Assembly (NCBI GenBank): GCA_902500695.1
Contig: CABVRQ010000018.1
Location: 1-18,380 of the forward strand
Direction of reading: 5' to 3'
Source: an uncultured Nitrospira sp.
GTDB lineage: Bacteria > Nitrospirota > Nitrospiria > Nitrospirales > UBA8639
Length of the DNA stretch: 18,380 bases
Position numbers and translations under genes: made by a program. The notes beneath the pieces are model-generated. The model was not told the origin of the DNA, did not search any database, and was given only the letters and a program-made list of their open reading frames with translations. Every line of letters begins with the position of its first letter. The first letter of the stretch is position 1. Positions 15,388 through 18,380 of this stretch are shown piece after piece.

Positions 15388-16953
15388 CTAGTCATAGGTA
15401 AAGGGCAGGTATTGGTAGAGCCAGGTTTCGGTCAGGGTTCGATCACCAAGCTTGAGGAAGAGGCGGAGATTGACCGGCTCCTTGCCTTCGACATAAAGAT
15501 CAAACGCTGCCCGCCAATTTTTGGTGCCGACCACTTGCAGGGCGTATTCGTTGTCGATTCGACCCTTGGATGTGCTGACGACCGGTTTAACCTTATCCAG
15601 CTTGGCGACATCATTGAGTGGCCCACCCTCGAAGTCGATCACGAACTTCCGACCGCCTTTGGGGCGCGGCTGACCGGGAATGCCGGCATTGCCCAACCGG
15701 GTATGGCTGACCCGTGCGGCCGTTTCGGACGGATAGGGCTCGTTCGCTACCCAATGAAGCCGATAGGCGTAATGCCACTCGGAGCCCGCCTTAACCGGTT
15801 CCTTCGGCAGCCAATAGATGACAATATTGTCATGGATTTCGTCGTCGGTCGGAATTTCGATTAATTGGATGGCGCCTTCGCCCCACTCACCTGCCGGCTC
15901 GATCCAGACGCTTGGTCTCCGGTCATAAAATACCCCGTCATCCTCGTAGTGGTAGAAGGCGCGATCCCTCTGCAACAGGCCAAAACCCTTGGGGTTGGTA
16001 TCGGCGAAGCTATTAGTCATGACCGATGAGGGATTGTTGAGTGGCCGCCAGATACGCTCACCTGCGCCGGTCCACATCGTCAGGCCGTCGTTATCATGAA
16101 TTTCTGGTCGCCAGTCCCTGATCTGATGGCGATTGTTTTCGGCGTACCAGAACATGCTGGTCAGCGGCGCGATCCCCAGGCGTTTGATGTCCTGGCGCGG
16201 GTAGAGATTGGCGTCGATATCCATGAGGATCTGCTGGTTTTTGATACAGACCATGCGGAACGCGCCGGTGACGCTCGGACCGTCGAGCAGGGCATAGATC
16301 ACGAACTCCTTGCTGTCCGGGGCGCCTGGCTCCAACCAGAATTCGGTGAATCGCGGAAATTCCTCAGGGGTGGGGAGGGCCGGGTCGATCGCGACACCTC
16401 TTGCCGAGAGGCCATATTGATTAAGCTCTCCGGAGCTGCGGAAATAAGAGGCGCCGAGAAACGCCATCCAATCGGTGGTTGCTCCCGGACCAGCCTGGAG
16501 GCGAAAGCCGGAGAAGCCGAGATCGTCCGGGAAGATCTTACCGAGACTGGTTCCGCCGAAGGTGAAGTACTCGGAACGGTAATGAATTTCTCGGGCCTGG
16601 CCACCATCAAGAGCGTGAAGTTTTACCGGCACCTTGAAATAGCGGCCGAGATGAAAGAATTGGGCCGGAAAATTCGCGCTGCCGTCTTCGCCCAGCCCAC
16701 GCTCGCGCTTGAATACGATCTCTTGAAAGGCGTCGTAGTCGATTGATTCCAAGACTTCGTCATGGCGGACCACAGGTTCCTGATAAGGTGACGCAGCCAT
16801 TGCTTTGGCGTGCTGCTTCAGTATATCGAAGGTAAAAGGCTCGGCGGTGCCGAATTGGATTCCGGTCGTCCCGGCTCTTGTTCGCGTCGGCGGGAGTCCG
16901 GCCAAGGCGCCGAGAGCGCCCATCACCAAGAGGAATTGTCGGCGATTCAACAT
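15388..16953 (-). CDS. Periplasmic glucan biosynthesis protein, OpgG/OpgD family
   Basis: The 521-residue product is an OpgG/OpgD (MdoG/MdoD) protein, which acts on the beta-glucan backbone in the periplasm during osmoregulated periplasmic glucan synthesis. The N-terminus NRRQFLLVMGALGALAG is a twin-arginine signal (Arg4–Arg5) with a likely cut after TRA at about 27, as in OpgD rather than Sec-exported OpgG. The family N-terminal domain begins with PFTFDILKQHAKAMAASPY. Further on, DRRPSVWIEP and the WGEGAIQLIEIPT segment are characteristic. The ATG at 16953 has only a weak purine-rich upstream sequence. The usual partner, the membrane glucosyltransferase opgH, is not found on either side. It looks G+C-richer than the flanking gene-poor DNA, and lateral acquisition is possible (inference). 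It could be opgD or opgG, so no symbol is given. Confidence 0.88.
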   Translation of the reverse strand: MLNRRQFLLVMGALGALAGLPPTRTRAGTTGIQFGTAEPFTFDILKQHAKAMAASPYQEPVVRHDEVLESIDYDAFQEIVFKRERGLGEDGSANFPAQFFHLGRYFKVPVKLHALDGGQAREIHYRSEYFTFGGTSLGKIFPDDLGFSGFRLQAGPGATTDWMAFLGASYFRSSGELNQYGLSARGVAIDPALPTPEEFPRFTEFWLEPGAPDSKEFVIYALLDGPSVTGAFRMVCIKNQQILMDIDANLYPRQDIKRLGIAPLTSMFWYAENNRHQIRDWRPEIHDNDGLTMWTGAGERIWRPLNNPSSVMTNSFADTNPKGFGLLQRDRAFYHYEDDGVFYDRRPSVWIEPAGEWGEGAIQLIEIPTDDEIHDNIVIYWLPKEPVKAGSEWHYAYRLHWVANEPYPSETAARVSHTRLGNAGIPGQPRPKGGRKFVIDFEGGPLNDVAKLDKVKPVVSTSKGRIDNEYALQVVGTKNWRAAFDLYVEGKEPVNLRLFLKLGDRTLTETWLYQYLPFTYD

Positions 16954-17109
16954 ATCCGGGCCATCTGCGACGGAGAAAATACCTGGGCGGACTGCCTAGG
17001 ATTTTCCCCCAGCACTTGCGAAGCATTGCCAGCCAACCTCACAGCACGGGGACTCTTGGAAGAGCGACCACCTACAGACATATTTTGGACTCCGTTGAGG
17101 GCTTCCGAT

Positions 17110-17199
17110 TCTGACCCTCGGCTCGACATTTGGTGATAAGACTATTAAACAGGATTTTGGGAGGGTCAGATAAATACCAAAGAAGTCACCGGAGGGTCA
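17110..17199. repeat. Inverted and direct GAGGGTCA repeats
   Basis: TCTGACCCTC (17110–17119) is the exact inverse of GAGGGTCAGA (17161–17170). GGAGGGTCA also occurs directly at 17160–17168 and 17191–17199, 31 bp apart, close to three helical turns. The group lies roughly 160–245 bp upstream of the opgG/D start codon and could be operator sites for a dimeric regulator, but no regulator is encoded nearby. Confidence 0.5.
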
Positions 17200-17473
17200 A
17201 TCCGCGGTTCAGCAGCCCAGGCCGGGGATCGGAGTGGAACGTGCGGGGAAAAGCCCCTGTGCGTGAGAATTTTCAGGATAAATTCGAGGAGGCATCGCAG
17301 GGGGTACGATATTTGTCACATGAAGAAAGTAGAAATGAGAAGCATTTGAAGGGTCATCGCCGTCATTTGCTTTTACTTCCCGATCTACCATTCTAACAGT
17401 GATTAATTTATCTGCATGGCTATCCTGGGTATGGCGTGGTCCCGGAAATAGAAGGAAGGCAGTGTTTCCAAAA

Positions 17474-17584
17474 TTATCGGAACGAAAGGTGCATTAGGAT
17501 GCCACGAATGGGGTACTCATCGATTTCTCTCAGGCCAAACTTTTTCTGTTCCATTAATATGTAAAATGGTGTAAGCTGCGACAT
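17474..17584 (-). CDS. Doubtful short ORF, 36 aa
   Basis: The ATG at 17584 is preceded by GAGGAAGGAAG, a good Shine–Dalgarno-like sequence, and opens 36 codons (starts MSQLTPFYILMEQKK, ends MHLSFR). The frame continues upstream to 17704 without a better start. No family is recognised, and the region around it looks non-coding. It might be a real small protein or the remnant of a decayed gene. Confidence 0.25.
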   Translation of the reverse strand: MSQLTPFYILMEQKKFGLREIDEYPIRGILMHLSFR

Positions 17585-17870
17585 ACTTCCTTCCTCATGA
17601 TTAAGCTGAGTAATAGTGGACCAGGATAGTGTCATGCCCCCAACGTCCTTTCCTGACATGCCTACCTGCTTGCTCCAAGCAAGTCGCAAACAATTATTTT
17701 CCAATCCGGGTCATGGCTATCCTAAGCCGAATCAAGATGGCTTGTAGATTTATAGAATTGCCATGTACGGTGGATAGCCATATCATTTTTTACCGGAACA
17801 GCGCAAAAATATGAATTGGCGAAAGATACTCCAGAGAATATTGATGAAACAAAATGAGAAAGGACGAACA

Positions 17871-18380
17871 ATGCGGAAAGCTCACGTGAAGGTATTGCCT
17901 TTGGGGGCTATCGTTTTTGTCCTGGTAATGCTAGGTGGAGTTTTTCCGTCCATGGCTCAGGCTGTTGACCTTACCATCAATTTTGTGGGCTCAGGTCCAG
18001 GAGGAATGGTTAAAGGAAGTCCGGGACCTCCGGAGACAGATCCGTTTACGGTTTTCAACAACTCTTCCAAAACAATTACCATAACTTACGACGCACCACC
18101 GTCCTCCCCTGTCGTCCTTACGGCAATTGATTCGGGTCAAGGTGCAGACAAGTCTACCTTTGCTGATTGGCCCAGTTGTCCTTCACCATCGGGCAATCAG
18201 TGCACGGTGGTGATGAATGAGAACCAGACTGTGACTGTGACCTTTAATCTCGTCCCGGTCACTCCCGTGCAACAGACGCTGACGGTCACGAAAGCCGGGA
18301 CGGGCAGTGGGTTGGTCACCAGTACCCCCGGGGGCATCTCTTGCGGGAACGACTGTACCGAGGGCTATGCCAATGGGACG
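17871..18380 (+). CDS. Secreted protein with bacterial repeat domain, 3' partial
   Basis: The gene runs off the window, with 170 codons visible and no stop. Residues 1–31 form a Sec signal peptide (basic start, core IVFVLVMLGGVF, likely cut after AQA). The mature part begins VDLTINF and is rich in Thr, Ser, Pro and Gly, with Cys pairs in WPSCPSPSGNQC. From about residue 134 it enters LTVTKAGTGSGLVTSTPGG followed by ISCGNDCTEGYANGT, the start of the beta-rich repeat found in large cell-surface or exported bacterial proteins (InlB B-repeat-like). The full protein probably holds several such units. The ATG at 17871 follows AAAGGA at a spacing of 8; an in-frame ATG at 17844 is possible but has a weaker site. 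The role is unknown, perhaps adhesion or matrix. Confidence 0.8.
   Translation, partial: MRKAHVKVLPLGAIVFVLVMLGGVFPSMAQAVDLTINFVGSGPGGMVKGSPGPPETDPFTVFNNSSKTITITYDAPPSSPVVLTAIDSGQGADKSTFADWPSCPSPSGNQCTVVMNENQTVTVTFNLVPVTPVQQTLTVTKAGTGSGLVTSTPGGISCGNDCTEGYANGT

Larger units (their letters stand above)
16954..17870. other. Gene-poor region with short repeats
   Basis: About 0.9 kb has no convincing gene apart from one doubtful short ORF listed separately. A plus frame at 17130–17396 is open but unlike any family I know and lacks a ribosome binding site. Two groups of short repeats are visible: GGAGGGTCA-type words around 17110–17199 and the decamer ATGGCTATCC at three places. The second half looks A+T-richer than the coding DNA around it. 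A weak promoter-like pair, TTGGCG (17816–17821) and TATTGA (17839–17844), precedes the last gene. Confidence 0.5.

Noticed and set aside
15412..16746. Long plus-strand frames opposite the opgG/D gene
   Set aside because: They are antisense by-products of a G+C-rich gene with clear family motifs on the minus strand.
17240..17300. GGGG–AAAAG–CCCC hairpin as part of a riboswitch
   Set aside because: Only four base pairs and no conserved riboswitch core could be recognised.
1..18380. CRISPR array, insertion sequence, prophage or toxin–antitoxin pair
   Set aside because: No regularly spaced repeats, transposase or integrase motifs, or paired small genes with such family features were seen.

Overview
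The window reads as ordinary chromosomal DNA from a Gram-negative, LPS-bearing bacterium of moderate G+C. The leuS–lptE–holA cluster with a nearby rpsT, the periplasmic and outer-membrane proteins, and the general style of the genes suggest the Nitrospirota (Nitrospira-like). That assignment is an impression from gene content and was not tested by any search.

Layout. Positions 1–819 hold no convincing gene. They carry two inverted copies of a structured, non-coding repeat built from several hairpins. From 820 to 6723 everything is on the minus strand. In transcription order this is: a FadL/OmpP1-type outer-membrane channel (5347–6723, GTG start), a large two-transmembrane sensor histidine kinase (2887–5247), a tiny Lys/Ala-rich basic ORF with a strong ribosome binding site (2631–2717), aroE (1574–2428) and aroK (820–1326). 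AroE and AroK catalyse successive shikimate-pathway steps. From 6953 to 14500 the plus strand carries a glyoxalase/VOC protein, uvrC (ending before the usual helix-hairpin-helix domain), a small two-CXXC zinc-ribbon protein, and a tightly packed leuS–lptE–holA operon in which lptE starts inside the end of leuS. rpsT (14525–14797, minus) converges on holA and is divergent from tRNA-His (15032–15109, plus). A Tat-dependent OpgG/OpgD-type glucan protein (15388–16953, minus) stands alone without opgH. A gene-poor stretch of about 0.9 kb follows. The window ends inside a secreted repeat protein (17871 onward).

Working together. Most genes are housekeeping: aromatic amino-acid synthesis, nucleotide excision repair, leucine charging, LPS export, the replication clamp loader, the ribosome and tRNA-His. 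The more unusual parts are the FadL channel followed by a kinase whose N-terminal half looks like a ligand-binding sensor, the UvrC without its HhH tail, the basic mini-ORF, and the composite hairpin repeats. I did not see CRISPR arrays, insertion sequences, phage genes, toxin–antitoxin pairs or a recognisable new defence system.
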